From contig CM066919.1 of NCBI GenBank assembly GCA_033964015.1, positions 15,665,646 to 15,729,645 on the forward strand: a DNA stretch of 64,000 nucleotides. The letters are read 5' to 3'. This stretch comes from Scolanthus callimorphus (Eukaryota; Cnidaria; Anthozoa; Actiniaria; Edwardsiidae). The notes under the pieces are model-generated. The model was given only the letters and a program-made list of their open reading frames with translations. It did not search any database and was not told the DNA's origin. How positions within the stretch are numbered: the stretch's first letter is position 1; each line of letters opens with the position of its first letter. This document shows positions 10,676-23,890 of this stretch, piece by piece. The translations under genes were made by a program, and so were the position numbers.

Positions 10676-12123
10676 TTACGAGGAAAAGGACTGATTTTCA
10701 AAATTCTGTTCGAGACAGAAACAGTATTGAAACTATAAGGAAAAACTACGATCAACTGGAAGATGCGATGAAAGACCTAGAAGGTAAACATGAGCATTAT
10801 ACATCGTTTTATATAAGGAAAAACTACGATCAACTGGAAGATGCGATGAAAGACCTAGAAGGTAAACATGAGCATTATACATCGTTTTTAAACGACGAAG
10901 AATTTGATGTAGCTGAAAATTGGATGAGTGAGCTGCAAGCATTATACACAGATGCAACGAATCTGAAAAATGAGTACATCAATAATTTACAATTTGATGA
11001 ATCTAGAGCGCGCGCTGCGCGAGAACACGAAGAAATCGTGAAAAGAGAAAAGGAGCAAAATGAAAAATTGAAAGAACACATTCTAATCAAGAGAGCCGGT
11101 GCGCGCACTGTATTTGATGCTATATTAAGCAATGCGTCACACATTATAGAAAGTGAGAATGCTGCAGCTTCTCTTATGAAGAAAGTCCTCGCACAGCTCG
11201 AAGAGGCCTTTATTGAATGCAAGCAAAAAAATGAGCAGTATCTTGAGTTAGTAGGCAAGGAAATGATGCAAGAGGAATTGCAATGGATATCAAATCTTCA
11301 GATCCAATACAGTCAGATATTTGAAATATTTGAAACTCGAATCAGTGAAAACGAGGAGAGTAAGCTCAACGAAGCAGCCCTGTACAATAATAGTCCTGAG
11401 GCAATCGCTAAAAATGTACACTTAGAGAAAATCAAAAGACCGCAGTTTGAGGGAGATATAAGAGAATACCCGCAATTTAAACGAGATTTCCATACTCAAG
11501 TTATGCCAGGTCTGACTAAGCTAACAGCCCCGTATACATAACGTACTTGTCTTGCTAAGGATGCTTTAGCACAGATAAAATCCGTTGACGATGATATCGA
11601 AGAAATGTGGAGTCGTCTTGACGAAAAGTTTGGGGATCCTGGAAAAGTCACGGATGTGATTATCAATGATATCAAACAATTTAAAGTCATCCGAAAGGGA
11701 GAGAACACGAAATTTGTGGAATTCGTAGATAAGATAGAAGATAGCTATCGTGATCTGAAAAGACTCGGTATTGAAAAGGAGATCACAACCACGAGTTCAG
11801 TTAGTACTATTGAAAGCAAACTCCCTTCTGACGTTAGAAAGGAATGGGCTAGGCTTGTTAGCTCACGTACTAGCATTGTTGACAAAACTGACAAATTTCC
11901 AAGTCTCCTAGAGTTCCTATTAGAAGAAAAACGAGCCATAGAATATGATACATCTGACCTCAGATCAGCAGACACACCACACGTAAGAGGCGCAACTCAT
12001 TTATCAGATGGGAAACCTTCGCCAACGACAAAACATTGTCTTGTGCATGGTAATGCGAAGCACTCCACTCACGAGTGTAAAAACTATCTGGCTAAACCTG
12101 TGCAACAAAGAAAAATGTTGTAA
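10660..12123 (+). pseudogene. BEL-1 gag (DUF1759-like), one stop, one frameshift
   Basis: Lysine/glutamate-rich coiled-coil N-terminus (10700-11400), then a capsid-like block starting near IKRPQFEGDIREYPQFKRDF (11431-11490), which matches the 'F.GD..Y..F' start of the BEL gag domain PF03564 as I recall it. A TAA at 11539-11541 interrupts the frame; the same frame reopens and runs to 12123. It ends at a G-AAAAA-T run where reading must move back one base to enter the zinc knuckle. Gag packages element RNA in cytoplasmic particles. The ATG used by the original element is not visible because the 5' part is replaced by LINE sequence. Confidence 0.75.
10735..10888 (+). repeat. 78-bp in-frame tandem duplication in gag
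   Basis: The 78-bp unit at 10735-10812 (encoding IRKNYDQLEDAMKDLEGK and eight more residues) is repeated almost exactly from 10813. It adds 26 residues without breaking the frame. The identity of the copies suggests the duplication is recent or is an assembly effect. Confidence 0.9.
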
Positions 12124-13196
12124 AGGATAAGGTTGCATGCTTTTCGTGCCTAAAACTAGGCCATCGTTGGGCTCAATGTAGAAATAAGAAAGAATGTAGC
12201 ATTGAAGGTTGTAAAGAATCCCATCACCGAAGTCTTCACGAAGATAAAACAAACGTCCCAACCGAGGAAGATCAAGAAGATCAAATTTCTGGCACCACAA
12301 ATACATGTTCGAGAATCGGTAGTAATAAGACCTGTCTCTTACAAATACAACGCATAAGAACTCACACAAATTGGCTCAATGTTATGTGGGATAATGCATC
12401 ATCCCTTAGCTTCATTACAAACAAGGCAGCCAAAGCACAAAAATTGCACGGTACCACAGTTCAGCTGTCACTGCTAAAAGTTGGAGCAGAGAAAGAAGAG
12501 ATCACAACAAAACGATACATGTTACCACTCATTGACCTACAAGGACATCAAACTTTAATTGAAGTATACGGAATATAACAAATCACCTCTGACATCAGCA
12601 AAATCAAAATTGACGGGATACTTCATATATTTGACATCCCAAGGAAGGATATAGAACGACCAATCGGAACCATCGACGTGTTGATAGGATATGATTATGC
12701 AGGATTGCACCCAGAAAAGCAAAAACGATCGGGACACCTCCTGTTGTTAAAGAATCGTTTTGGGTTCTGTATCGGTGGAACACACCCGGCAATTGAAGAA
12801 AACACAGAATGTTTCAAATACAACGTCGCACATGTGAATCATGTGAAAGGAATCGAATTGAGCGATTTTTATGAGATAGAAAATCTGGGCGTGGAGTGTA
12901 CACCGCGTTGCGGCGGCTGCAAATGTGGAAAATGTCCACCAGGCAGTAAGAATTATACACTTAAGGAAGAAAAGGAATTGAATCTCATCGAGAATAATCT
13001 TGAATATAACCCACAAGAACGTGTATGGATAACAACGTACCCATGGATCAAAGACCCTTATAATCTCCCAGACAACAAAAGAGCAGCATATGGAAGATTG
13101 ATATCGACAGAACAACGTTTACGCAAAAACCCAGATCACGCGAAAGTGTACCAACAACAAATACAAGACATGATTGACAGAGAGGTAGCGCGTTAA
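12114..13196 (+). pseudogene. BEL-1 zinc knuckle, aspartic protease and RT N-terminus
   Basis: The frame opens with a CCHC knuckle CFSCLKLGHRWAQC (about 12141-12182) and a second Cys/His cluster CSIEGCKESHHRSLH, both standard in BEL elements. The protease-like block follows with WDNASSLSFI (about 12387-12415) in place of the D-S/T/N-G-S/A core, so the glycine is replaced by alanine. A TAA at 12576-12578 interrupts; the frame continues to a second TAA at 13194-13196. Its last part carries ERVWITTYPW and the linker that leads into RT. All stops are TAA in an otherwise conserved frame. Confidence 0.75.
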
Positions 13197-13214
13197 CTAA
13201 CCAGTGAAGAAATA

Positions 13215-16200
13215 ATGAAGTACAATGGGCCTGTGCACTATATCTCACATCACGAGGTCTTGAAATCTGATTCCAAATCAACTTCAGTCCGTATTGTCTT
13301 CAATAGTAGTGCTAACTACATGGGCCATATTCTAAACGATTATTGGGCAAAAGGACCAGACCTCTTGAATAACCTATTAGGAATACTCGTCAGATTTCGT
13401 GAGAATCGCGTTGCGTTCATTGGAGATGTCAGCAAAATGTACCATACTGTGAAAACTAAGATCGTTGAGCAGCATACTCATCGTTTCCTATGGCGAGACA
13501 TGAACACAGCAATAGAACCTGATATCTATGTGATACAAAGAGTTTCTTTTGGAGACAGACCGTCCGGAACCATAGCAACCGTTGCTATGAGAAATACAGC
13601 ACAAATGGGTATTGAATCTCATCCCCAAGCAGCTCAGATCATCAAAGAAAACTCCTATATGGACGACATAATCGACAGCGTCGACAACGTTAAGTTAGCC
13701 AAAGATCTAACAGAAGCTATTGAAGAACTTTTAACCATGGGAGGATTTCATATAAAGGAATGGATAATGTCAAAGGATAATACTCAAGAAAACCTGACGC
13801 TCACCTTGAGAGGTGATTCAAACGAACCCACGGAAAAGGTTCTTGGAGTAGTTTGGAATCCACATACGGACCAGTTGTGTTTTTGTGTTATATTCAATTT
13901 ACAGATGAAGAGTAAAAGGAAAAGACGTCCAACACAAGCACTTGATACAACGAGCTCACATGACACCAAACTCACCAAGAGAATTGTCTTATCTCAAGTA
14001 AACCGTATCTATGATCCGATCGGACTCGCCACACCATTTACAGTCCGAGCTAAAATGTTGATGAGAAAATTATGGATGAGCGAGACAAAACCTGATTGGG
14101 ATGACCCTATTCCGGATATGCTCACGAAAGAATGGATGAATTTCTTTGAAGACCTTCCAAATATGGGAAGCGAAGTCTTTGAAAGATGTATTAAACCCGT
14201 GAATGCAAGAGGGGATCCAGTCATAATAATATTTAGTGACGGTTCAGAATGCGCTTACGGTGCATGCGCTTACTCCAGATGGAACATCACAGACAACAGC
14301 TACGAGAGCAGATTGATCATATCGAAAAATCGACTTTCTCCTGTGAAAAAGATGTCTATTGATCGAGTCGAATTATGTGGCGCAGTTCTTAATAAACGAC
14401 TCAAGACGTTTATCGAGAAAGAAATGAGGTACAAGTTTGCTAAATTCTACCATATTGTTGATTCCCAGATAGTGTACGGAATGGTTCAAAAAGAATCCTA
14501 TGGCTTTAATACTTTCGCTGCCACACGTATTGGTGAGATACAACAAGGAACCAACAAAGACGATTGGTACTGGGTAGAGAGTAACAACAACATCGCGGAT
14601 TGGATTACTCGCGGAAAGAAACCAGCAGATATTGGACTAAGCAGCATCTGGCAAACCGGTCCAGAGTTCCTCAAACTACCTGAAAGTAAGTGGCCGATAT
14701 ACAAGCCAAATTACCAAAACGAACTACCTGAACAATTGAAAACAGTAATGTTAACTGAAGCCAAATCTCAAGATAGCTTAGAAGCAAGGATTGACATAAA
14801 CAGATATTCTAACTACACAAAGCTAATCAGAATAACTGCAAGAATATTATCCATGTACAAACGAAAACCTCGACCTACTTTAAAAAACGCAACATATCCA
14901 CTAACACCAGAAGATATAGACAGAGCTGAAAGGTTTTGGATACTTCGATGCCAAAAAATGTTGACATCAGATATGGAAAAAGGAAGATTCAAAAGACTAT
15001 GTCCAAGAACTCGAGAGGATGGCATCATAGTTGTAGGCGGCAGAGCTGACAAGTGGCTCGAGATAAGTTATAATAAGAATGACTTAGTTTTGCTACCATA
15101 CGAACATCGCTTTGCAAGGTTAAATGCTGAACATATACATCAAAGAGGGCATCACGGAATATCATCCACAGTAAGCAAGATAAGAGGGCGATTTTGGATT
15201 ACCAATATCCAGCGCATGGTGCGATCCATCAAATTCAACTGCATAACCTGCAAGAAAATAGATAAACGACTTTGCGAGCAAAAGATGGGGAAATTACCAG
15301 AGGAAAGATTAAAACCATCTCCACCTTGGCGCTACACGGGTATAGACCTCTTTGGACCGTTCAAGATCAGAGATGAAGTGAAACGAAGAACCTTTGGAAA
15401 GTGTTATGGAGTGATATTCAACTGTATGTGTTCTCGAGCAGTTCACTTAGACCTAGCACCAGATTACAGCACAGAAACATTTCTATTAGTACTCAGAAGA
15501 TTTGTATCACTGAGAGGATATCCAGCAAAATTATACTCTGACAACGGACCCCAGCTTGTAGCCGCAGATAAAGAAATCAAGGATATAACACAAAGCTGGA
15601 ACTGGGACGCATTACATGAATTTGGAGTAACGGAGGGCCTACAATGGGAGTTCTCGCCTGCCGACGCCCCTTGGTACAATGGTACGTCCGAAGCATTAAT
15701 ACGTTCTGTCAAACGGGCCCTAAATATCGCAATCGGTGAAAACATCATGACTTTCACTGAATTACAGACAGTCTGTTTTGAAGTTGCCAACTTAATAAAT
15801 GAGAGGCCAATTGGTAAACACCTAACTAATACCGATGACGGCGTATACTTAAGTCCGAACGACCTATTACTTGGAAGATCTACTTCACGCGTTCCAAGTG
15901 GACCCTTCAGAGAAACTACAAATCTTCGTCATAGATTCGAATTTGTCCAAAATATAGTGAACAGCTTTTGGAAGAAATGGACGCGCGATTATTTTCCGAG
16001 TCTTCTTATTCAGTCAAAATGGCATACAGCGCACCGTGACGTTAAAGTTGGTGACGTCGTTATGATCCAAGATTCTAATCTTGTCCGAGGAAATTGGAAA
16101 CTTGGCAAAGTTATTACAGCCAACCCAAGTAAGGATGGAAGAGTGCGCAGAGTTGAAATCAGTTATAAGAATGCTAAACCAGGAGAACCTGTAAAGACAT

Positions 16201-16289
16201 ATCGCGGAGGAGGATATGTTACAGTAGAACGCCCAGTTCAGAGGATAATCGTCATCGTTCCTGTAGACGAAAATGAAGGATTGAAATGA
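13215..16289 (+). CDS. BEL-1 pol: RT, RNase H, integrase (1,024 codons open)
   Basis: One uninterrupted frame in phase with the preceding segment, so the ATG at 13215 is only the first one after the stop. RT palm: YMDD at residues 148-151, preceded by the BEL-type FIGDVSKMYHTV. RNase H-like: FSDGSECAYGA with the acidic residue at about 342. Integrase zinc finger: H642, H646, C676, C679. Integrase core: D711 (GIDLFGPF), D776 (YSDNGPQ), E826 (NGTSEALIRSVKRAL). DUF5641-like tail near residue 940 (QSKWHTAHRDVKVGDVVMI). It would copy element RNA to DNA and join it to chromosomes. All catalytic residues look intact, but upstream lesions prevent a full Gag-Pol. Confidence 0.9.
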   Translation: MKYNGPVHYISHHEVLKSDSKSTSVRIVFNSSANYMGHILNDYWAKGPDLLNNLLGILVRFRENRVAFIGDVSKMYHTVKTKIVEQHTHRFLWRDMNTAIEPDIYVIQRVSFGDRPSGTIATVAMRNTAQMGIESHPQAAQIIKENSYMDDIIDSVDNVKLAKDLTEAIEELLTMGGFHIKEWIMSKDNTQENLTLTLRGDSNEPTEKVLGVVWNPHTDQLCFCVIFNLQMKSKRKRRPTQALDTTSSHDTKLTKRIVLSQVNRIYDPIGLATPFTVRAKMLMRKLWMSETKPDWDDPIPDMLTKEWMNFFEDLPNMGSEVFERCIKPVNARGDPVIIIFSDGSECAYGACAYSRWNITDNSYESRLIISKNRLSPVKKMSIDRVELCGAVLNKRLKTFIEKEMRYKFAKFYHIVDSQIVYGMVQKESYGFNTFAATRIGEIQQGTNKDDWYWVESNNNIADWITRGKKPADIGLSSIWQTGPEFLKLPESKWPIYKPNYQNELPEQLKTVMLTEAKSQDSLEARIDINRYSNYTKLIRITARILSMYKRKPRPTLKNATYPLTPEDIDRAERFWILRCQKMLTSDMEKGRFKRLCPRTREDGIIVVGGRADKWLEISYNKNDLVLLPYEHRFARLNAEHIHQRGHHGISSTVSKIRGRFWITNIQRMVRSIKFNCITCKKIDKRLCEQKMGKLPEERLKPSPPWRYTGIDLFGPFKIRDEVKRRTFGKCYGVIFNCMCSRAVHLDLAPDYSTETFLLVLRRFVSLRGYPAKLYSDNGPQLVAADKEIKDITQSWNWDALHEFGVTEGLQWEFSPADAPWYNGTSEALIRSVKRALNIAIGENIMTFTELQTVCFEVANLINERPIGKHLTNTDDGVYLSPNDLLLGRSTSRVPSGPFRETTNLRHRFEFVQNIVNSFWKKWTRDYFPSLLIQSKWHTAHRDVKVGDVVMIQDSNLVRGNWKLGKVITANPSKDGRVRRVEISYKNAKPGEPVKTYRGGGYVTVERPVQRIIVIVPVDENEGLK

Positions 16290-16400
16290 ACTTACTCGAA
16301 TAATTATACTATACTTATGAACATGCTAACTGACCTATTTGAAACTTTGTACTAACCTGTTTGAAACTTAATTAACTGTTAAAACTTGCATAACTTTCTA

Positions 16401-16413
16401 GATGAGGGGGGAG
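16401..16413 (+). promoter_or_regulatory. BEL-1 polypurine tract
   Basis: GATGAGGGGGGAG lies directly before TGTTTCG and 112 bp after the pol stop. This is the primer site for plus-strand DNA synthesis and fixes the start of the 3' LTR. Confidence 0.75.
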
Positions 16414-16700
16414 TGTTTCGTCCTACGAAAGCAATTTCTGACGTTTTTAATAAACGCACGTTATATGACGTAATAGACGCAAATTAGAGAGAAAAACTAT
16501 CATCTTCGCTAGTCCCCGATCCGTTCCACAGACACCAATGGGTAAGCTGTAAGTTTTGTTTTATTCTGTTCTATTTCTTCACTCCCCTAACGAATTGTAA
16601 TCTATTCACAGCTTTCGAATAACACTTCTACCTGTATGAAACGTGGCAATAAACCATGCAGTGTAAAACATTTGAAAAACCATGCAGTGTAAAACATTTG
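16414..16700 (+). repeat. BEL-1 3' LTR (start clear, end unknown)
   Basis: Starts with TG right after the polypurine tract. A 26-bp unit beginning AAACCATGCAGTGTAAAACA is duplicated at 16651-16702, which may lie in or just beyond the LTR. Without a 5' copy I cannot place the CA end. Confidence 0.5.
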
Positions 16701-16702
16701 AA

Positions 16703-17383
16703 ACCTTTGTGATGCGGCTAGCGTAACATACTGGGAAATACGCCACTCGTAGATCTCATACGAAGCTACACCCGGGACCTAAGTGACATATATTCCATAT
16801 CCTCACTAGTGAGGATATCGGTCAAAACAAAAGTGCTTGGAAATCAATTTGGAATAATTGTTTCTGGTTTGTCTATATAATAAAAAGCAATACGATCATT
16901 CATAAAATATTGTTCTTCAGCACTCGAAAATAAAACTCACAAGAAAACAGCCCGTGTGACGCTAGAAGACTCAACCTGAGTTCCCCCTTCCATAAACTGC
17001 TGATTTACATTACTAATGACCTCCCTTCAAGAAAGACCCCTTGCCGCATGCCGAAATAAATGAAGTGAGCCACAGAGCCTTTTTGTATGTTTTGCACTGG
17101 TCTCCCTGATTTTGGTGGAGAAAATGACGCACGTGTGTCGTGTGAGTCAGTACGGCTCTCAAATTTGTCTAAGTCCGAAGAACCCGTTAAATTTTGAAAA
17201 CGCAAGCCTATTACACAGAAAAAACATTTGACTTCGGAATTGTTTGTATGCTTATTATATCTCAGTAAGGGAAGAAAAGAAACAGGTAAAGTAAAATTGT
17301 TCTAAGAAATTTTTAGGTTATCATAGGTTTTCTTTTAGAGAATTTCATTCATGGCTTAGCGTCCGCTCTGTAAGTAGTGGCAG
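16703..17383. other. Intergenic with a 22-bp perfect palindrome
   Basis: 16797-16818 is a perfect palindrome centred on ACTAGT (arm ATATCCTCACT). The rest holds no recognised gene. CACTCGAAAATAAAA at 16921-16935 may be part of an old repeat. Confidence 0.5.
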
Positions 17384-18110
17384 TGGTGTAAGTTTGTTCG
17401 AACGTGAATGAAAATCTTTTTCTCAGCTCAAATCTTTCGAATTAAAATTATCCCTGCACATAATAGTAAGTAATCTGTAATAGAACCATTTAGTTTTGAA
17501 TGTCTATGGTGCTTTCGGCTGAGGGAAATTAGTTCTTTTTTAGTTTATGTGGGAGATTTCAACATGGCCGCGATGGCGGCTTTGTCCCTCGCTGAAAAAA
17601 TCGCTTGAATTAGAACTTAGCCAAAGGTGAATCTATTCCAACAAAAACACGCCCACTTGAGAGATTTCCTTCTTCTCTTCGGGTGTGTCTCGTTTGTTTT
17701 GCGATACAGCGTAAGGATTTACACTTTGAGAATATTATTCATGGCATTGCTGTGTGTAAATTTGTCACTCATTTCGCCTTAGCGCGCGAACAGGAAACAA
17801 GGCACTGGTGTACGTTTGTTCAAGCTGAATGAAATTTTTTCTCAACTTAAAGCTCTCCAATAACAATTATCCTTGCACATTCCTAACAGTAATTCTGTGA
17901 CAGAACCATTTAGGTCTGAATGACTATGGTGCTTTCGGCTGTTCGAACTGATTTTTTTTTTTAGTTTCTGTGGGAGATTTCAAAATGGCGGCGATGGCAG
18001 CTTTGTCCCTCGCTTAAGAAATCGCTTGAATTAGAACTTAGCCCAGGGTGAATCTTTTCCAACCAAAACACGCTCACTGTCGAGATTTCCACCTTCTCTT
18101 CAGGTTTGTG
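17384..18110. repeat. Diverged tandem duplication, two ~310-bp copies
   Basis: 17384-17690 and 17800-18110 align along their length: shared blocks include ACTATGGTGCTTTCGGCT-like sequence, GTGGGAGATTTCAA, ATGGCGGCGATGGC and TTTGTCCCTCGCT. Both copies keep ATGGCSGCGATGGCRGCTTT, a tiny ATG reading frame (MAAMAALSLA) that ends within 14 codons. The motif resembles the YY1-type AAnATGGCGGC promoter element. They could be two copies of a promoter/first exon or of a repeat; nothing downstream decides it. Confidence 0.65.
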
Positions 18111-18319
18111 AACTTCTTTTGACGACACAACTTCAGGCCTAAGCGGAGTGAGTGCGAACTATTTAGCCAATCAGAACGTTTGCGCAGACAACCCGATTAT
18201 AATAGTATAGATATGTCGAGAAAATACAATCGAAAGAGCTAATTCTCCAAGTTACCTGGCCATGTGCACGATGTTGGTACCCAATTGCGTTACACCCGAA
18301 AATGAGACGCGACCGTTGC

Positions 18320-18720
18320 GTTTTTCCGTTGCGTTTGGACCGTTGCAATTTAGCGTTGCTTTTTGCCGTTAACTTTTAGCGTTGCAATCTAAGCTTACAT
18401 TTTAGCGTTGCGTTTTAGTGTTGCATTTTAGCGTTGCATTTTAGCGTTGCATTTTAGCGTTGCATTTTAGCGTTGCATTTTAGCGTTGCATTTTAGCGTT
18501 GCATTTTAGCGTTGCATTTTAGCGTTGCATTTTAGCGTTGCATTTTAGCGTTGCATTTTAGCGTTGCATTTTAGCGTTGCATTTTAGTGTTGCATTTTAG
18601 CGTTGCATTTAAATTAGCGTTGCCTTTTGCCGTTGCATTTTAACGTCGAAGTAAGCGTTGCATTTTTGAATGAGCGTTATCTTTTACCGTTGTATTTGTG
18701 CGTTGTAATTTAGTGTGGCG
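18320..18720 (+). repeat. 13-bp minisatellite TTTTAGCGTTGCA
   Basis: About 20 near-perfect tandem copies between 18390 and 18615, with degenerate edges where CCGTTGC and TGCGTTG variants appear. The same unit occurs in reverse orientation at 44890-45222. Confidence 0.9.
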
Positions 18721-18839
18721 TTTTCTTTGAATCTTATCGTAGCTGTAGTTTTGAATAGCGCGTAGCCGACTTCTTTTTTCGACTGCTTTGATTGACTATA
18801 AGCGTAATTATCACATTGTGTTGAATTGAAAAATCAGAG

Positions 18840-20528
<1,689 letters not shown>

Positions 20529-21622
20529 GGATTTATCCTTTCCCGATTGTAACAAAATAATAGATAAGCAACGGCAAAACGTTGGAAGGCGGACACTTGT
20601 ATCAAAGCGGTGGTTTCGAACTTAGAAGCTAAAGTTTACTGCAGATCATTCGCCTCTTTTGGTTTTGCCGTTTTGAAAATATGACATCCTATCTATTTTG
20701 AAAATGTTACGTTAGGGAAAATGTCCGTGGTTTTTTTCACGAAAATACGATATCAGCCGAAAAGAAGTCGTATCCGCGGTATACCTGGACCTTTAAGACG
20801 TCTACCTCTAACTAACAAGAACCACTGAAGTTAAAATTTGAGCTCGAAATCTCGGCCAAAAAATGAGGGGGTTGTACAAGTACTACACACCACCATAAGT
20901 CTCCGAAATTAGGGTAAAATTGAAAAATGCGAGCGCATGTGCGAAAAACGTCATTTCTCAAAGAGACTTGGGAATTATTTCATGAAACTTCTTGGACATT
21001 TAGACGGATAGTAGGACTAATTGCTAACGCAATTTCAAAGTGGTAGGTTGAACGTACTAAAAGTTCTAGCGTTTTGAATGTGAGAATTAGGATTTTAAAA
21101 TATTTTCTGAATCGCAAAAAAGTGAAAAAGTTGCGCCGTTCGTTATTCTGGCCTCGATATTCATAAGCAGTCGGTTCCAACTCTAATTTTGAATTCCCCC
21201 AGGTATAGTGAACAACATATATCAGATCTACGTTTAGAACTTCACGACTTACGGAGATATAATTTTTTTCCGTATAGGTCACCAAATCGAAAGAAAAGTT
21301 ACACTCGGGAAAGTTTTCAGAGGATATACCCTATGTCCCGAAAATCATAGAAAAATGGAATTTTCGTTTGAAATCCCAGAAATGACTATTTTCTATGTCC
21401 TGTGAGCTGTACACAAGAAAAAAAAAATTTTCTCAGTTTAGTTATTTTTTCAACCGGGGTCTTGGGGTACCCGTGCTACCCCCCATTTTTGAACTGCAAT
21501 TAACAGGTCTTTGATAATTACCGTAAAATAAAGCGAGAATTCATTGGACGTTGTTCATATTTAGTGTAAGTCTATAGATAGGACAGACGTTGCTGATATC
21601 GCATCATTGGTTATTAAGCGGC

Positions 21623-21636
21623 GTTTCCATGGCAAC
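21623..21636. promoter_or_regulatory. X-box (RFX-type) motif
   Basis: GTTTCCATGGCAAC fits the RFX consensus GTNRCC-N(0-3)-RGYAAC. There is no adjacent gene, and related half-site pairs recur in the satellites downstream, so it may be a repeat motif rather than a live promoter. Confidence 0.45.
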
Positions 21637-21780
21637 ACAGGAACACTTCAAATGAGAGCAAATTTATTGTTTTTCGTGAAATTTGGTGCCGCGAATTTCG
21701 CTCATTTGAGGAGCTGTTCCGTTCTGTAGGAGGATCGTTTTACACAATGCCAATATATGCCATAATGCCAATATACACAA

Positions 21781-22042
21781 TATACCGTTTCCGGGAAACG
21801 TTGTCACCCCAAAAGCCTATAAGCTTGAAGCGCAAAGGATGATGGGGACATTTAAACTGCTACTGTTTGATCTGAATTCAGACAGTTATCGCAACCACAG
21901 GTGAAATGATTAAATTTTAGCACATTTCCAAGCATGTTTGTTTCTAATATTTTACAGAAATTTAAATAAATCTTTACCCATACTCCCTAGCGCACCAAGC
22001 TTATAGGCTTTTTGGGTGACAACGTATCCCGGAAAGGGTATA
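21781..22042. mobile_element. 262-bp MITE with ~50-bp TIRs
   Basis: The left end TATACCGTTTCCGGGAAACG, continuing through GTTGTCACCCC and AGCCTATAAGCTTG, is matched as a reverse complement at 21990-22042 (GCTTATAGGC, GGGTGACAACG, CCCGG, GGGTATA). The arms are about 90% identical. The outer TATA may include a TA target duplication as in Tc1/mariner MITEs. The interior has no coding capacity. Confidence 0.7.
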
Positions 22043-22199
22043 TGATCACATTTCAATTGCATTAAAACTATAAATCTGCCAATTTTTTTTTCGAGGTTGA
22101 GCAAAATCTGGTCATGTGGCAATTCCTGGATGTACACTTAAGCATATGTGTCCTGAAATTCGTGGCCCGCACACAGCTTTAAGCAGACGTTAAGTAAAA

Positions 22200-23085
22200 C
22201 ATAACACGAATTTATCATACCTGTTCCTTAACTACACTTTCGCCAAGTTTGGTAGCTTTCCGCATCAAAATGACTGAGATATGACGATTCTTGGAGACGT
22301 ACTATATGCAAGATTCAAGTGCTGACTTCAAAATTTATGCGAAAAACATGGTACTATCGCATGTACAGGAACAGCCATCAACTCGACAGATTTAATTGAA
22401 ATTTATTGAAACTCCACAGAACAACTCTCCAAGCGATGGCAATAATCCGGACGTATTATGAGTTGCTAGGGCTTGTACCTATGGCAACCAGTGAAGCGTC
22501 AAACTTGGCAAAAATTGGTATTTACGACATGGATTTTTACGCATTTTCCCTAAAATTAAGGGCCTGTAAACAGGCTGAAGAAGGACGTTTAGTGCCAAAC
22601 AACTCGAGTTTATCATTAGTTGTTACTTGGCTACACTTTTGCCAAGTGTGGTTGCTTTCCGCATCAAGATGACTGAAATATGACGATTCTTGGAGACACT
22701 ATATGCAAGATTCGAGTGCTGACTTCAAAATATCTGCGAAAAAACATGGTATTATCGCATGTACAGAAATAGCCATAAACTCACCTGATTTAGCTTAAAT
22801 TTATTGAAACTTCAAGGAACAAGTCTCCAATACATAGCAATAATCCTGACGTATTGTACGTTGCTAGGGCTTGTAACTATGGCAACCAGTGAAGCGTAAA
22901 ACTTGGCAAAAATTGGTATTTTCGAAAACGATTTTTTCGCATTTTCCCTGAAATTCGCGGCCCGCCCGCAGCTTCAAGCAAACATAAAGTAAAACCTAAC
23001 ATTAATTTATCATTGACTTCTACTGTACTACACTTTCACCAAGTTTGGTTGCTTTCCGCATCAAAATAACTGAGATATGACGATT
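22200..23085. repeat. ~395-bp tandem repeat, type A
   Basis: Copies start near 22242, 22634 and 23028 with the shared block CCAAGTTTGGTAGCTTTCCG then ATATGACGATTCTTGGAGA. Each full copy also has GTTGCTAGG...CTATGGCAAC and a CGCATTTTCCCT block. Copies are about 85% alike by eye. Non-coding. Confidence 0.75.
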
Positions 23086-23890
23086 GTAATCTGACTTATT
23101 TACAGCCATTCTTATAAGCATGATGTATTGGGTTCTTTTACTACAATATTGAAAAGTCAAATTTTTACCCTAATATCAAGTCTTCAAGAAATGCTGTAAA
23201 ACAGCGAATATTCAATCAACGTAGCTCAAACTTGGTATATTAATCCACGAATGATAGTCATTAACGAATTTGCATCACCCGTTGCTAGGGGCTGTATCTA
23301 TGGCAACAGGCAGAGACTCAAAGTTGATGAAAAATGCGCTTTTTATTTCGAATTTTTAGCAAAATTGGCCGTTTTTTGGGACTTATTATCGGACAAAGTT
23401 GCATAGACATGAGCACACATATTACGTAGGTATCACTGACTACTATCAGTCTATAAGTACACCAAAATCTGATGGAGTTTCAGTGTAATCTGACTGATTT
23501 ACAGCAATTCTTGGAAGCATGATATATGGGTCGTTTTACTAGTACTTCACATTGAAAAGCCAAATTGTTACCCAAATACCTTGCCTTCAAGAAATGCTGT
23601 AAAACAGCAAGTATTCATTCAACGTAGCTCAAACTTGGTGTAGTGATCAACGAATGATAGTCATTAACGAATTGTATCACCCGTTGCTAGGCGCTGTATC
23701 TATGGCAACAGCCAGAGACAGAAAGTTGATGAAAAATGCGCTTTTTATTTCGAATTTTTAGCAAAATTGGCCGTGTGTTGGGACTTATTATCGGACAAGT
23801 TGCATAGACATGAGCACACATATTACGTAGGTATCATTGTCAGGTATCAGTCTATAAATACATCAAATCTGATGATCATCGAAACGTTGA
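23086..23890. repeat. ~400-bp tandem repeat, type B
   Basis: Two copies start near 23087 and 23487 (GTAATCTGACT-ATTTACAGC) and share AAGAAATGCTGTAAAACAGC, CCCGTTGCTAGG...CTATGGCAACA and GATGAAAAATGCGC. They are related to type A by the split X-box block and by the 'ATTCTTGGA..C' block. Further degenerate traces reach about 24950. Confidence 0.75.

Larger units (their letters stand above)
10640..16700 (+). mobile_element. BEL/Pao LTR retrotransposon, 5' LTR missing (BEL-1)
   Basis: Gag, zinc knuckle, aspartic protease, RT, RNase H, integrase and a C-terminal DUF5641-like region follow each other in the BEL/Pao order. The polypurine tract GATGAGGGGGGAG (16401-16413) is followed by TGTTTCGTCC, the likely start of the 3' LTR. 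No copy of that sequence lies upstream of gag; a LINE scrap is there instead. So the 5' LTR and leader were lost. The 3' end of the LTR cannot be fixed without the second LTR, so the right border is a guess. The pol is interrupted by three in-frame TAA codons and one frameshift. Confidence 0.85.
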
